The notes beneath the pieces were generated by a model. That model was not told where the DNA came from, ran no database searches, and saw nothing but the letters and a program-made list of their open reading frames with translations. A stretch of DNA of 64,000 bases. Source: Amorphophallus konjac (Eukaryota; Streptophyta; Magnoliopsida; Alismatales; Araceae). The number at the start of each line of letters is the position of its first letter. Within the stretch, counting starts at the first letter, position 1. The stretch lies in assembly GCA_022559845.1 (NCBI GenBank), contig CM040125.1, positions 326,809,829 to 326,873,828 of the forward strand, in the 5' to 3' direction. Positions 22,727-33,937 of the stretch are shown here, piece after piece. The translations under genes were made by a program, and so were the position numbers.

Positions 22727-23112
22727 CGACCAAACTCTAGGCGCCAATTAATGAACGCCCTTCTGAAAGGGCGCCCATTCAACAAACTACGACACTTTGA
22801 GAGCCGCCCATTCTCTGTATGGAAATAGAAAAGAAAAAATGCTGGAAAGAAATAAGAATGAACGACGACTCACTCTGGCGCCAATTCCTTGGAAAAAGAA
22901 TGAACGACCTTATAAAGGGGCGCTCATTCTCTGTACAAAAAATTCGGAAGAAAAATCAAGAAAAATAGAAAAAGGAATGAGCGCCCATCCGGAAAGTCGT
23001 CTATTCAATTATATGAAAAGGCCAAAAATATCAAAATAAGAAAATGAAGAAGTTGCGACCGTTTGAACAGTCGCCCATTATGAATTGAACGCCCATACGG
23101 TGGTCGCCATTT
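22727..23112. repeat. Hairpin array in the Retro-A LTR
   Basis: Units pair motifs such as AATGAACGCCC with GGGCGCCCATTC (22752-22782), GAATGAACGACC with GGGCGCTCATTC (22896-22932), and GCGACCG with CAGTCGCCC (23056-23077). Right-LTR units (58312-58710) have more mismatches, for example GTGCACCCATTC, where the left has GGCGCCCATTC. Confidence 0.7.
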
Positions 23113-23285
23113 ACAGTTTGAAGCAGAAACAGAACCAAGTTGCTCAAATGGAAGTTATCTTTCCAAGTTTTGATGCAAGGTGGACTCTTTGATGGCAAGA
23201 GGCCTAGTTTAAGCAAGATTTGATGTTAAAAAGTCAGATTTTGACTTGATTCCAAAGCCTCTAATCGTGGAAAACTTCTGCACTC

Positions 23286-23293
23286 TATAAAAA
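23286..23293 (+). promoter_or_regulatory. TATA box of the left Retro-A LTR
   Basis: TATAAAAA within CACTCTATAAAAAGTCGC, kept in the right LTR at 58880-58887. A transcript would start about 30 bases downstream. Confidence 0.6.
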
Positions 23294-24477
23294 GTCGCTC
23301 AGAGCAAACCGAAAAAAAACCCTAGCCCTTTCTTAGCCTCTTTACATGCTCTTCTGTTCATCTTTTTAATTTGCTTTCTTCTATAAAGTTCTTCATTGTT
23401 AAGTGCTCTTTAATTTCTTCTTCTTCTTCTTCTTCTTCTTCTTCTAATTCTCTCCCGTGTTTAGGTTATTTCAAGTTTTTCAAGGTTCTATCCAGCGTTT
23501 GTACTGTTCATCTACGGTTCTGAACTTTGTTCTTGTCAAGTTTTCTTTCCCTTATGCTCTTGTTTTCATCTTAGTCTCTTCATAGAAGTTCTTCATTTTT
23601 CCTAGATCTAGATTTTATTCTTCTTTATCTTCCTCCAAGTCTGTCTAGTTTTCAAGTTACAATCTCTTTTTCAAAGTTCATTTTTTTGATTTACTGTTCA
23701 TCCGCGCAAAATCACCTCTGTTCTTTCTCCGTTTTCACCCTTTCCCTCACGTTTTCTCTCTCTGCACTCTTCATCAACTTTCTTCCTCTCATCTATATCT
23801 ATAACTTTTTCTTCTACCACGTCTTCCAATTCTCTCTGGTTTTAAAACTATTTCAATTTTTCTCTTGCTCTATTTTTAGCTCTGTTTTACTGTTTTTAAC
23901 TCCCTTCCTCATCTTCTATCTATCTTTCCCTCCTCTATTTTCTTCACACATCATAAGGCGGAGATTCTTATTTTTGTGCTCTAAAGGTGATGTCTACTTC
24001 TAAGGCGGGGCAATCTTCCTCTAAGGCTCGGCAAGGAGACGGCGACGCTATTCTTCAAATTTCTTGGCTCTATTTATTCCTTATTCTCTTAGTTTACTCA
24101 AGTTGTAATTTCTGGCTTTCATAGACATTGTAATCTTTTATTAGTAATAAAAATTCATCTTTTGCAATTGTGTTTTGCAAGTTATTTCTTTCTCTATCTC
24201 CTTCCAAATTCTCTTCTCAACCCTCTCAAATTCTTTAGATAGGTTTATTTTTAGTCTCAAGTTCATGTACTTTTACTTTCCTTTAGTTTAAACTCACTCA
24301 AAATTCGGTTGTCAAAATATAAGGATTTTCCAACTTGCTTAAAATAATTTTTCTTCTCCGTGGGGTCGATCCGTTCTTACAACTCTACTTATATTTAATA
24401 TCTTTTTAGTGAGTGAGTGCGGTTATTTTTAAAATTATGACACGACTTTTGACGACGAGTATTAGTGCGCATCAATT

Positions 24478-24497
24478 TTTAATGCCGTTGTCGGGGA
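24478..24497 (+). promoter_or_regulatory. Primer binding site of Retro-A, Asp-tRNA type
   Basis: ATGCCGTTGTCGGGGA differs by few bases from the complement of the plant Asp tRNA 3' end, the usual primer of Tat/Athila-type Ty3 elements. It lies a few bases inside the LTR end. The right-side copy (about 60064-60083) has decayed further, to GCATCATTGTCGGGGA. Confidence 0.65.
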
Positions 24498-25532
24498 GGA
24501 AATGATTTTTGATAGTTTGATATTCTTATGTTTGATGTGTATATTTGTACACTAATTTTTCTATTTTTATTTTGTAGGAAAAAGAAAAAAAATCAAAAAA
24601 TCAAAGAAAAATGAAAATTCGGACATGAAATTCACAGAAAATCAAATGTTACAGAAAGTCAGAAAGCGTCACTGAAAGTCTATATCTGTCAGTACAGGGA
24701 GTAAAAAATCAGGAATCCTACAACATTTGAGAATTAAGCGTCGCCAAAGGTCAGTAAACGTAGGTACATGTCTTGTTTTGAAAATTTCTGAAAAATATCA
24801 AAAAAATCAGAAAAATTCAAAAAAAAATTCAAAAAAATCAGAAAACTAGAAAAACACATAAAGCATGAGTTTAGGCTTCATTTCTCAATAAATTTGCATC
24901 TTGTTTATTATTTTAGTTGCTATTTATCTTTTATTCATCTCTCTTTTTGAAAAAAAATTAGAAAAAAATTCTCTAAAAATAAAAATATTCATAAAACAGA
25001 AAATAAAAAGAATTTTTATCATCATCATGGCATCATGCTCTCATGTTAGTTATATCTCTTGTATGCATTGTTGCATATAGTTGACTCATTGTTCATTGTT
25101 CTTGTATCATTTGAAAAATAAGAAAAAAATCATCATACTCTTCTTCTATTTCTCCCTTCTTAAGGGCAATATAGGCACACCCCTCTTAGAATTGGAAGGA
25201 CCCTCCATTGAGCACTCTGTCTCTTTGGATCGAAATCTCTTTTTCCAAGACCTCCATAAGTCCATGCACCCGTAGATTTCCTCACGGATGCCGGGCCGGT
25301 TGTACCAAGAAGCACCTTGAAGTTAGCTTGCGCTTAGAAGTTAAAAAAAATCATAATTTTTGCATACATAGCTTATATAGTTGTTATTGCATTTACATCA
25401 TTTTAAAAAAAAATAAAAATAAAATAAAAAAATAAATAAAAAATAGGTGAGAAAATTTCAATCTTTGAGTGGGCTCATAAATTCATTAAGGTGGACTTGT
25501 TAGCCCATATTTCTTGATCTATTATTTGGGTT
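24498..25532 (+). other. 5' leader of Retro-A
   Basis: No gene is seen. AT-rich and A-rich, with a possible splice acceptor (TTTTATTTTGTAG, about 24580) kept in the copy at 60160, an AAAAATCAG-rich tract, and the leader block with CCTCCATAAG and CGGTTGTACC (25185-25310) shared with 19286-19420. The first 560 bases recur after the right LTR. Confidence 0.65.
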
Positions 25533-26756
25533 ATGAATTTAAACTCCTTCACTCCACCTTATTATCATGATCATAATGACATGTGGGCTAGACCGGCCCA
25601 TTATATTTCCAATGGTCCACTTCAACCTTTACCATTCAGCCAACCTGGCCTGACCCACTACGAAAGCCCATACTCTTAGTCGACCTACAATGAAAGCCCA
25701 TCACTCATGAGGGCCCAACTTCATTCCTTTAATCAAGATCATATCTAATCCACTCAATTCCTTCGTGAGCCCTATAATTCATTTCGCCCCAAAAAATATG
25801 CCCAAATTGCTCAAAGACCCTCCATACATTCTTATGATTCTTATAGGGGAGGACAACATAATAGTTCTTGGGATTCTTATCAAGGCCCGGCCCAAAATTC
25901 TCTGGATCAATTCTTTTAACATTGGGCTCCATCTTCAAATAACTTTCATGATCAAGCCCATTATAGAGGACAACTCACATCCACCCCATTTTCTCACTAT
26001 CAATCTGATCATTATTCAACTTCTTATCATTTGAACTCTGGTTCTCAACTTATAACTCTATCTCCTCCATGCCCAACTCTCAAAAAGGAGGAGAGCTTTG
26101 ATCAATTTTATCAACTCATCATGGCTCAAAATCAAGCCATCCAAGATCACTCTCTCCTAGTCCAAGTGCGAATTGATAGGATGACTGAGGAGATCAAGAG
26201 GATAGAGGAAGATCAATTGCTTGGCTACTTGGGCTCCAATTCTATTGATCAAATTCCTGATGTTGACTATGATCAATCTATGATTCCCCAAGATCATAAC
26301 ACTCAAATCACTCTCGATTTAGATCATGTGGGACATATGGAGGAGTCTTATCAGGAAGTTTTTGAGGGAGTTAGCTATAGCTGTGATGATGATCAAAAAG
26401 ATAAGCTTGAGGAGCTGGAGCGTCATTGCCTTTTTGCAGAGAGTTCTAAAGAAGTTGATGATCCCAATTTGGGGGGAGAAGAAGAGAAAAGTAATGTGCA
26501 TGATCAAATCCCATTCTCTTCCTTTCTTGAATTTGAGGAGACCTTGTTCCAAGGGAAGGATGAAGAGGATGTGCGAGTGGAGAATGAATTGAGTAAGGCT
26601 ATTAATGATCTCTCTTGGGTAAAGGAGGAGGCGGATACCCCACATGACTTTTATCTCGATTGGGCATCTTCTGATCAATGGGAGGGTATTGATCTTCTAC
26701 CTCTTCACGATTTTGGCAAATATGATCTTATTGAAGACATTCTTCAATTAGCCGAT
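25533..26756 (+). pseudogene. Retro-A reading frame, first part (408 codons, three stops)
   Basis: Begins ATG at 25533 (MNLNSFTPPYYHDHND). The frame has TAG at 25677-25679 and TAA at 25746-25748 and 25917-25919, each where CAG or CAA would fit a Gln/Ser/Tyr-rich sequence, then is open to the CACTA insertion. Up to about 26030 it is rich in Tyr, His, Ser and Gln; then comes a possible coiled coil (IMAQNQAIQDHSLLVQVRID) and a very acidic part (EEDQLLGYLGS, KDEEDVRVENELSKAINDL). It has no zinc knuckle, protease or polymerase motif. The frame goes on at 37569 and again at 40225 without change. In position it replaces gag-pol, so the element is probably non-autonomous. I do not recognise the protein. 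Confidence 0.6.
26754..26756. repeat. Target site duplication of the CACTA element, left copy
   Basis: GAT here and at 37566-37568: the 3-base duplication expected for CACTA transposons. Confidence 0.9.
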
Positions 26757-26776
26757 CACTACAAGAAAATTGGCCT
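26757..26776 (+). repeat. Left terminal inverted repeat of the CACTA element
   Basis: CACTACAAGAAAATTGGCCT, the exact reverse complement of 37546-37565. Confidence 0.95.
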
Positions 26777-27060
26777 ATAGTCACAAATTTTACCTACGCT
26801 TTCGAATAACGTAAGTATAGGCGACATATTTTGACGTTTTTAAATTAACGTTGTTAAATTTTCTACGTTTTATTATAGCGTAGTTATATGGTCATGTTAT
26901 TCCAACGCTTTGAAAAAAATGTAAGAAAATATAATATATTCTGATGTTTTTTTTGTAAATGTCAGAATAGATCTTAGATATTATTGGGTTTTTAAGAAAA
27001 CGTAGCAATAAGTCGCTTCGAATAAAAAAAATAAAATTTTAAAAACATAATAATTGAGAT
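26777..27060. repeat. Left subterminal repeats of the CACTA element
   Basis: Variants of CTACGCTTT, AACGTAAG and GCGTAG recur in both orientations. They resemble the better-kept units at the right end. Confidence 0.7.
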
Positions 27061-27197
27061 GACCCGAGTGGTGGTAAAATGGCCGCCCGATACTTTTCAT
27101 TTTTTTACATTTTAACATCCGATTTCCCCTCTCCCGCGAATCAAACCCATCCCCTGCCTGCTTCTCTTCCTCCCCCATCCCTTCTGCTCTCATCTCC

Positions 27198-27858
27198 CTA
27201 GATCTTCGCCGACTGCATCAGGTTCTGCTTGGCCTCGGAATCGAGCGGCAAGCTGACGAGGATGGCAATGGCTTCTCATCCGACGGCGTGGGAAGTGAAA
27301 GGGCCAAGGAGGGAGGAGATTAGGCCGACCCTGGTGGAGTCGACCACCGTCTTCCTAGCAGAGGCGTGGGTGGAGACCACGCGTAGGAGCTCCTTGAGGG
27401 TCTGCACTCGGGCCTGCCCCTTGACCTTGCTGAGGGTGTTGAGCAGCTCCGTCGCCCAGCCCTAGACGTCCTCGGAGCGCTTCTTCATGAGGAGGTAGCG
27501 CTGGGAGAACCAGGTGTGGATCAGCTGGTGGACGGTCTTGTTGGGGGTGACAGCGTAGTCCCATAGCTCCTGCATCGTGTTCGGGTAGGTGAGGCAACCC
27601 ATGGAGAACCACTTGAGGATGTTGGAGCGCTCGTAGGTCTGCCCTATGCAGAGGGTCATCAGATCCACCATGGGCTCCAGTGAGATCGGGCAGATGAACA
27701 TCGTGGGGATGTCGTCCGCCGAGTCCAGCTCCTCGATCATCTTATTGAGGTCGAGCTTCTCGACGGTGACTAGGCCCCCGCCAACCACTGCGCCGCCCAA
27801 GATCCCATCTTTGACGGCGGTCTCCAGATCAATGACCTGGGCCGATGGCGAAGAACTC
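27198..27858 (-). pseudogene. Captured fragment of a plant U-box E3 ubiquitin ligase gene (PUB30/31-like)
   Basis: Minus-strand frame of about 220 codons. It begins near SSSPSAQVIDLETAVKDG, then KLDLNKMIEELDS, then the U-box, starting FICPISLEPM and continuing TYERSNILKWF, DYAVTPNKTVHQLIHTWF. After this, TELLNTLSKVKGQARVQTL and IAILVSLPLDSEAKQNLMQ are the start of the ARM-repeat part. In working proteins the U-box binds the E2 enzyme and passes ubiquitin to a target. The frame is broken by TAG at 27462-27464 (after RSEDV, where family members have Gln) and TGA at 27276-27278, and it ends in the middle of the ARM region, so no complete ligase can be made. The U-box core also has odd substitutions, such as MVDLMTLCI. 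No introns are seen. It runs away from the Pumilio exon with 134 bases between. Confidence 0.85.
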
Positions 27859-27992
27859 TAGGTTTCTGGTTTAATCTCGCAAAGTTGGAGCTGTATGGAT
27901 GGGATCACTTTGTTGGCGTTAGTTTAGTGCGCAGTTTCTCAATTTTTTTTCCTTTTTTTGTCTTTCCTTTTTTTGTTGTTGTTGTTGGTGGA
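27859..27992. other. Short gap between two divergent gene fragments
   Basis: Holds what would be the Pumilio leader: a T-rich tract then (GTT)n just before the ATG at 27993. It is probably a capture junction; no clear promoter element is seen. Confidence 0.4.
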
Positions 27993-28643
27993 ATGGTTAC
28001 CGAGAGCCTGAGGATGCTGTCGGGGATGGGGATGAGGAGGATGATCGGGAGCGGCGGCAGGGAGGGGTTCAGTGGTGAGGATGCAGGGAAGGACCTGGGG
28101 ATGCTCCTGCGAGAGTAGCGGTGCCTGGAGGCATCCGATCGAGAGAGGGAGCTCAACCTGTACAGGAGTGGATCCGCTCCCCCCACCGTCGAGGGTTCCA
28201 TCACCGCGGTCGGCTGGCTCCTCGGCGGGGAAGGCCCCGGCTTGTCGGAGTTCGGCAGGAATGGGAACGGGTTCCTCTCCGAAGAGGAGCTCTGCTCCGA
28301 TCTCGCATATCTTTCTTACTATTACTCCCACATCAATCTAAATCCCCGGCTTCCTCCTTCGGTGTTGTCCAAGGACTGGAGGTTCACGCAGAGGTTGCAG
28401 GCAGGGAGCTCGATGTTGGGAGGAATAGGTGATCAGCGGAAGATGGGTAGGATGGAGGAAGATGGGAGCAGATCGTTGTTCTCGATGCAGCCTGGGTTCA
28501 ATTCACAAAAGGAAGAATGCGAAGCGGAGTCTAGGAAGGTGCCGACTTCTGGTGAGTGGCTGGATAAGAGAAGTGATGGTCTGATTGGGCTGTCAGGCCT
28601 GGGGCTGGGTGGCTGGCAGAAGAGTATCCTCGACATCTTTCAG
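27993..28643 (+). pseudogene. Captured first exon of a plant Pumilio gene (APUM1-3-like)
   Basis: From ATG at 27993 to a splice donor (CAG|GTGATC) at 28643, 217 codons. It holds the conserved N-terminal motifs of plant Pumilio proteins: GKDLGMLLRE, DRERELNLYRSGSAPPTVEG, GFLSEEELCSDLAYLSYYYS, NLNPRLPPSVLSKDWRFTQR, RSLFSMQPGFNSQKEE and GLIGLSGLGLGGWQKSILDIFQ. Pumilio proteins bind mRNA 3' ends through C-terminal PUF repeats and repress translation. None of those repeats is found downstream, so this piece could not bind RNA. TAG at 28116-28118 follows LLRE where relatives have Gln. The donor site is intact, so the exon could still be spliced to something downstream. The next 980 bases look like intron. 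Confidence 0.88.
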
Positions 28644-29625
28644 GTGATCTTCGCGTACTTTGATCCATCTCATCACTCCGAATTCTTTTCTTTTTCATTT
28701 ATTTTGTATATTTCTGTTTCAGCCTACAACGTGAAGATTGCGACTTTTGTTTGTTTGTTTCTTTTTTATTTTCTTTTTTTTTTGCTTTAATCCTATGAAA
28801 GGTTAGCGGAACACTGAGGACAAATAGGAGGCTTACCATCTCTCTTCTGCTACTTGCCTTGTATTTTCTTTTTCATCCTATCGTTGTCGGACAAAACTTC
28901 AATAACTTGGACTCTTGTTTCTTTGTTGGTGAATATCTGGCGTTGGAAGCTCATAATAATCCTGACAATGAGATAGTGATGACTCTTCTTTTCCAATCGA
29001 CTATCAAATTGAGCTTGGGTTTCATTTGTTTTGCACGAGAAAGATCTTTTATGTTTATTTTATGTATGATTGTCCTTCCCATGTAATTTCTAACCCAATT
29101 ATGTCCAAGATTTTCTATCTCCACCTGGTTATCTATCTTAAATTTTCAGTATCTAATATCATAGCACCATTTTTAATCGCATCGAGCATCTAGGTTGTAG
29201 TTGTCATGTTTTACATGCCTGACTTAAGTTGTGAAAAGATAAGCACATTGTAAGGTTATCTTTGCCATGTAATTTCCATCCCAATTGTTACTCATGTCTG
29301 CTTGTTTTCTAACCTTTCCTAGTTCCCCCTAACGTACGTCATCCCCATCTAAAGTTTCAGTTTTTACTATGGTAGGTCCATTTTCTCATGTCTTCTGACA
29401 TCTTGATTTTTATTCTAGTGTTATTTTTCCTTCATTTTTATTTGTGATTTTTATTCTAGTGTTAAATTTCTGTCCCAATTTTTATTCTAGTGTTATTTTT
29501 ACTATGGTTCCCCCTAAAATCTTTCCATCATTCTGGTGCACCAAGACTTTCAAAATTGTTGTTGCTGCTAAGCTATGACACATTAATACAACTATACCTT
29601 GTCTTCTAACTATTTTTCTGAATAG
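28644..29625 (+). other. Intron-like, T-rich DNA in the CACTA element
   Basis: No gene is seen. T-rich with short repeats around TTTTTATTCTAGTGTTA (29405-29500). It runs from a Pumilio donor to an ATPase acceptor and may join introns of the two source genes. Confidence 0.5.
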
Positions 29626-29683
29626 GTGCGCATGGTTACTGGAGATAATCTTCAGATAGCTAAAGCCATAGCATTAGAGTGCA
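29626..29683 (+). pseudogene. Captured exon piece of a P-type IIB Ca2+-ATPase (ACA type)
   Basis: Begins after a splice acceptor (TTCTGAATAG|GTGCGC) and reads VRMVTGDNLQIAKAIALEC, then leaves the family pattern (MRSFKKVNL). This is the conserved motif of the P/N-domain hinge of autoinhibited plant Ca2+ pumps, which export Ca2+ at the plasma membrane or into the vacuole. Only about 19 codons match; the phosphorylated Asp region, membrane helices and autoinhibitory end are absent, so it is a fragment. The next donor is uncertain; GTAAGT lies at 29708-29713. Confidence 0.75.
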
Positions 29684-29713
29684 TGAGATCCTTCAAGAAA
29701 GTCAATTTGTAAG

Positions 29714-30975
29714 TTGAGAAGTTATATGTTGTTGACAAGAGCTTGACAGACTGAATACTTTGAAAAGATCATTTTGATATGCTCACCACTTTAGAAGAAT
29801 TAGACTGATGAGGATTTTCTGCCTGCTCTCTTGATTTCTTGTGATTCTTAGAATTTATGTAGGAAATTTAAGTTTAACCCAGTATTCAGATGGGGGTCTC
29901 TGCAATTTGTAGTTACTTTTTTTGATGTTAAGATTCATTGTCCCACCAAATAATTTCTGGTTGATTGCAATCATTAGCAGCAATTTCAAAGGATTGCTTT
30001 ATGACTCTCAGTAAACATTCTGTTACTAACTATCGAATGATCACAGTAAGTTGGTTGTATTTTATCGACAGGTACCCCGGTTAAGACTTGCAGCACTTGC
30101 GTCAATAAGTTAAATTGTGTCTGCATCTAAGAATAATTATTTATTTTAGGGAATTCTCATTTATTATCATTGATGCCCTTACCTAAATCTGTTACTTGCT
30201 GGAGGATTTGCACAACCGAAAAATCTTCAGTTTGATACCGTCTTTCGTTGTAGTGTTGTGCCATTGGCATGCTGTCAAATCAAATGCATATGAAATTTGT
30301 TTATGATGTTTGATTGATTTTTATTTCTTTTTTCTGTTTTATACTCTTCCTCCATCTTGCCAAAATCCACATTGTTGAAGCTGACAGTCCAAACATGGGA
30401 TTGTTTGTTTCATTTTCTTGACGATTGTTAATTCACAGATTGAATTGATATTGCCTTCTTCTAGATTTCTGTATCATGGGCTACCTTTAGCATATCCAAA
30501 TTTTAGTTTATTGTCTGTCCTCAGTTTCTACACACTGTTGCCTACAAATACTTGGGCAGACATTCACAATTTGTTCCCTTCACCAGAAACTTTCTAACTT
30601 AAGATGTCAATGTGGTTATTTATTGCAAGTAAAAAAATAATCGGTCTCAATGTAACAAGCCTTCCTATGAAATATGCAAAAGCTTGCTGATGTGTGTTTA
30701 ATTGCTTAATTTCACAAGGCAAATGAAAATGCATCATTTAAGTGTTTGTTGTTTGTCTTTCATGTGAATTTCAATTTTAAGTATTTGAGCATGGTTACAA
30801 GTCAATGAAGAACTTTCATCTCATAATTGTATAGTTTCATGCTGTAAATCATCGGAGAAATGGCCCATTGTTTGTCTAACTTGTTTAAGTTATGTAAGCC
30901 AAAAGATTATGCTTTGCTAGTATCCTTCTTCTGTTAATTTTCTTCATTGCTTATTCACAAGGCAGCATCTTAGCA

Positions 30976-31020
<45 letters not shown>

Positions 31021-31162
31021 GACACGCACGACATGCACGCACGCAAAAAGAAAGAAACCAGGAGCTTCTCAATGCAGTTTAGTGTAAAGTTATGTAGGAC
31101 TTAATCTTGGCTTTCATTCTCTTGGGTGCTTATACTGGCCTGGTACTTCCTGCATAACAGAG
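29714..31162 (+). other. Intron-like DNA in the CACTA element, with a microsatellite
   Basis: No gene is seen. T-rich, without long frames. A (TC)n(AC)n microsatellite lies at 30976-31020, followed by GCACG-type variants. Confidence 0.6.
30976..31020 (+). repeat. Microsatellite (TC)n then (AC)n
   Basis: About 13 TC units followed directly by about nine AC units. Confidence 0.95.
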
Positions 31163-31348
31163 TCACTTGTGACGCCGAGGAAGAGCGAGCTAGTCGCAAA
31201 AACTATCGAGGATGTGCTCGTTCACCGCTGTGCAGTGGGTGCACCGGATGCGTCTGTTTTGGATGTGAGCTCTGCCGATTCTCTGATTGTAGCTGCCAGG
31301 TTTGCGATGATTTCATGCGTAATGCGTAGACTAACCAAGTTCATCTAG
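31163..31348 (+). pseudogene. Unidentified exon-like frame in the CACTA element
   Basis: A 61-codon frame lies just after a possible acceptor (CATAACAG) and ends TAG at 31346-31348. It reads SLVTPRKSELVAKTIEDV, then HRCAVGAPDASVLDV and SLIVAARFAMISCVMRRLTK. GC content and codon use rise compared with the T-rich flanks, which suggests a captured exon. I do not recognise the protein. Upstream, the frame may continue across the acceptor into another exon that is not in the element. Confidence 0.45.
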
Positions 31349-33937
31349 TCCGGTATTCTTTCCGATTGGTGGATACATGTGCCCCCATTTTTGAGGTGTG
31401 TCAGCATCTCCATTCACATAATTCCTTTGAGCATTTACTTTCAGCACAAACAGATGTTAGACACCGGCATCAGCCTTTTGTTTAACCATTCAATTTGGAA
31501 CAGTTAGAAAACTGTTGATTGTTCTAGATATAATTTATTAAATTGATCTGGTTGGATTGTGGATTTGACTTGATTATAGGAAAAATCTTTATTCCGGAAC
31601 CCATGTTCTGCTGGATAACTTTCTTTTCTTCTTTTAAACTCGTCGGGTTATATCCCCATGGATTGCTTACAGATGTTCTCTGGTGCGAGAATGGCAGATG
31701 ATTCTGAGAGAAATTTTCTTTTTCTCTATTCGAATGGGGAAACAAACACTCTGGCAACGGCAATCTTGCTGGCAAATTCACATTTGGCAAGAATTTCTTG
31801 TCTTCAAGTCAGTTGATTCAGAGTGTCATGATGATCATTACTTATATTTTAATAAATACATTCTGAGAAAATCCTCATCACCTACAAACACTAAAAACCC
31901 ATTCCAGAATCCAGAGCTGAATGTGGCTTCAGCTTACAGAAAAGGGGAAGGAAACACAGAAGAGATAGGGGAGAAGAGGCAGTAGCACCTCCTTTCAATC
32001 GGATGGTGATCTGAAATATATATGTAGCACCTGCTCAATGTCCCACCTCAACTTGAGCTACTTCATTGACCATAACAGATGAGATATTTTGTGCTATAAG
32101 TGGCACCAAAGATTTTGTTAACTTTTTGTTTGAACACACGTAACCTAAATACTATAGTCATATTATCATATTATACTATAGTCTGGTTCCAAAATACAAT
32201 CTAGAGCTGGTCATTTTAATAAATTCGTACAAACCAAAGCAACTGATGTCATTCCAACATTCAGTAGCAAACTAATGAGAGTCCACCCCTGTTTTTTTAT
32301 CTAACAAATGATGTACTCAGGGATTCATTTTAATAAATACTATAGTCATATCAAAACCTTCTTCATATATTTGTCGAAATTCACTAATCATTTTTTTCCT
32401 GGGAATCCTTTTGCAAGTCCAGATGACTGAGTGGGCGTGAAGCAATCATGTCCGATCTTGATGTAGAAACACAGAGAGCAGCAGGAGCAGAAGTGACAGT
32501 GCAGGTGACTTATAGTGTTTTCTAGTCAAAAATTTGGAGTCAGATGGTGTTTCATTTCATAATTTGGCTTACTGGTGACTTAGTGTTCTCTTTTTTTGGC
32601 ATAGTTATGTGATTTTTTCCATTTTTTTTGGGAGGGGGGGGGGAGGGAACGAACAACCCCCAGTTTGTATTGATAGCCACGAGCTTCAAAAAATTATGAA
32701 AAAATTATTAGAATGCCTACAAGAGAGTTGGGATCTGGGCACCTTGATTTTTTTGGGGGGTCTGTTGATCTGTCCCGGCAACAGGCTTTCTCCAACCACC
32801 TTGATTTTCATACTTTGACTTCTATTTGGCTCTGGACATCGTTTTTTTTTATGATGGATCAATTTGTCCACTGCATTTTTCACAGGGCAAGTAAGACAAC
32901 CCTATTTCAGTTAAAGGGGTATCAAAACGTTCACATATGATTCAAGCGTGGACATGCACGGGACTCCAGTGGGAATCATGAGTAACTTCAAGATATGGAG
33001 TTGAGATGCTTATGAAGTTTTCTTTTTTTTTTTGGTCTGGAACCCATGCATGCAAGGGCGCATGTGTATGTGATCTCAGTAGAATATGCATACAAGTTCT
33101 CTCCTTTTATTTTTTTTTGACCTTGGCTTTGGTTTGTTGTTTCATCTTGGTTCATTGATTTACCCACTCATCTCTTCTTCATCACTTCATTTCCTTGTGT
33201 CCTTCATGGATCATTTGTCTTCCATCTCCTTTTGTTTGTTGATGGTGTTTTGCTTATTAGATCTCTTCTTATATGCGTATGTGCACGTATGCATGTGCAG
33301 GGAGGAGGAGGAACTTGCTGCCCTAGGGGCAGCCATCAGGCCAGCAAGGCTGCTGGCAGTGACATGCAGGGTGCCTAAACCTGCACTATTTTCTCGATCC
33401 AGTTGTGCTCGTTGGGTTAATTTCAATTATTTTTGTTTGCATGAGCATGCATATGCCTGTACCTACAGGTGGGGTAGAGAAGAGGGGAGGACCTTACTGC
33501 CAGAGAGCAGTCAACAGACCTCGCTGCTCTGCTATTGGCAGTGGCATATGACATGCCTAGACCGGATGCATATGATGTTCCTTCATTTTGTGAGGGCATG
33601 AGTTGAATGCTCGTACGAGGGTTTCGGAATTTATTTTGGAAAATGGGAATGAGGTCTGATTTGCCTATGTACTATGTGTGGGGAGTTTGGATTTTTTTGG
33701 GTTCCATCTTAGTCTTGGGGGCTCCATTTCTCGCCACCTTTGGAGAGATAGAGATCTCGGAGAGATCTTGGACGTCTCGGAAGAGATGGCAAACTATGAG
33801 TTAATATATTCCCCTTGGAAGTAGACCTTTATTAAATCTTCAATGCAATTGTGTGAGGTATAGCACTTTCCTCAGAAGATGTTTTGCTCCCTGGTTTCTT
33901 TATCTGCATTACTAGATTGATTGCCTTCTGTTCTCAG
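31349..33937 (+). other. Intron- and spacer-like DNA in the CACTA element
   Basis: No certain gene. Two short exon-like frames are seen: 31673-31813 (after CTTACAG, reading MFSGARMADDSERNFLFLYS and continuing to a stop) and 32448-32504 (MSDLDVETQRAAGAEVTVQ then GCAG|GTGACT). At 33296-33575 two blocks with AGGAGG and a Cys/Ala-coding stretch look like a degenerate duplication. None is identified. Confidence 0.4.

Larger units (their letters stand above)
22479..24474 (+). repeat. Left LTR of Retro-A
   Basis: A 1996-base LTR starting TGATAAGTATCATATT and ending AGTGCGCATCA. The copy at 58069-60059 is of nearly equal length with similar sequence throughout. A TATA box (TATAAAAA, 23286) is followed by a pyrimidine-rich leader with a (TTC)n run at about 23416-23445. 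Four or more GC-rich hairpins lie upstream of the TATA box. A primer site follows at 24478. AT-rich overall, unlike the Tekay LTRs. Confidence 0.85.

Noticed and set aside
26319..26678. Minus-strand frame of 119 codons
   Set aside because: Antisense to the Retro-A frame, which continues in phase across two insertions.
28242..28790. Intact small gene of 182 codons
   Set aside because: It is the second half of the Pumilio exon after the TAG; the last part runs into intron.
33086..33601. Plus-strand frame of 171 codons in the CACTA element
   Set aside because: T-rich, low-complexity translation with no coding-like pattern or splice context; no family recognised.
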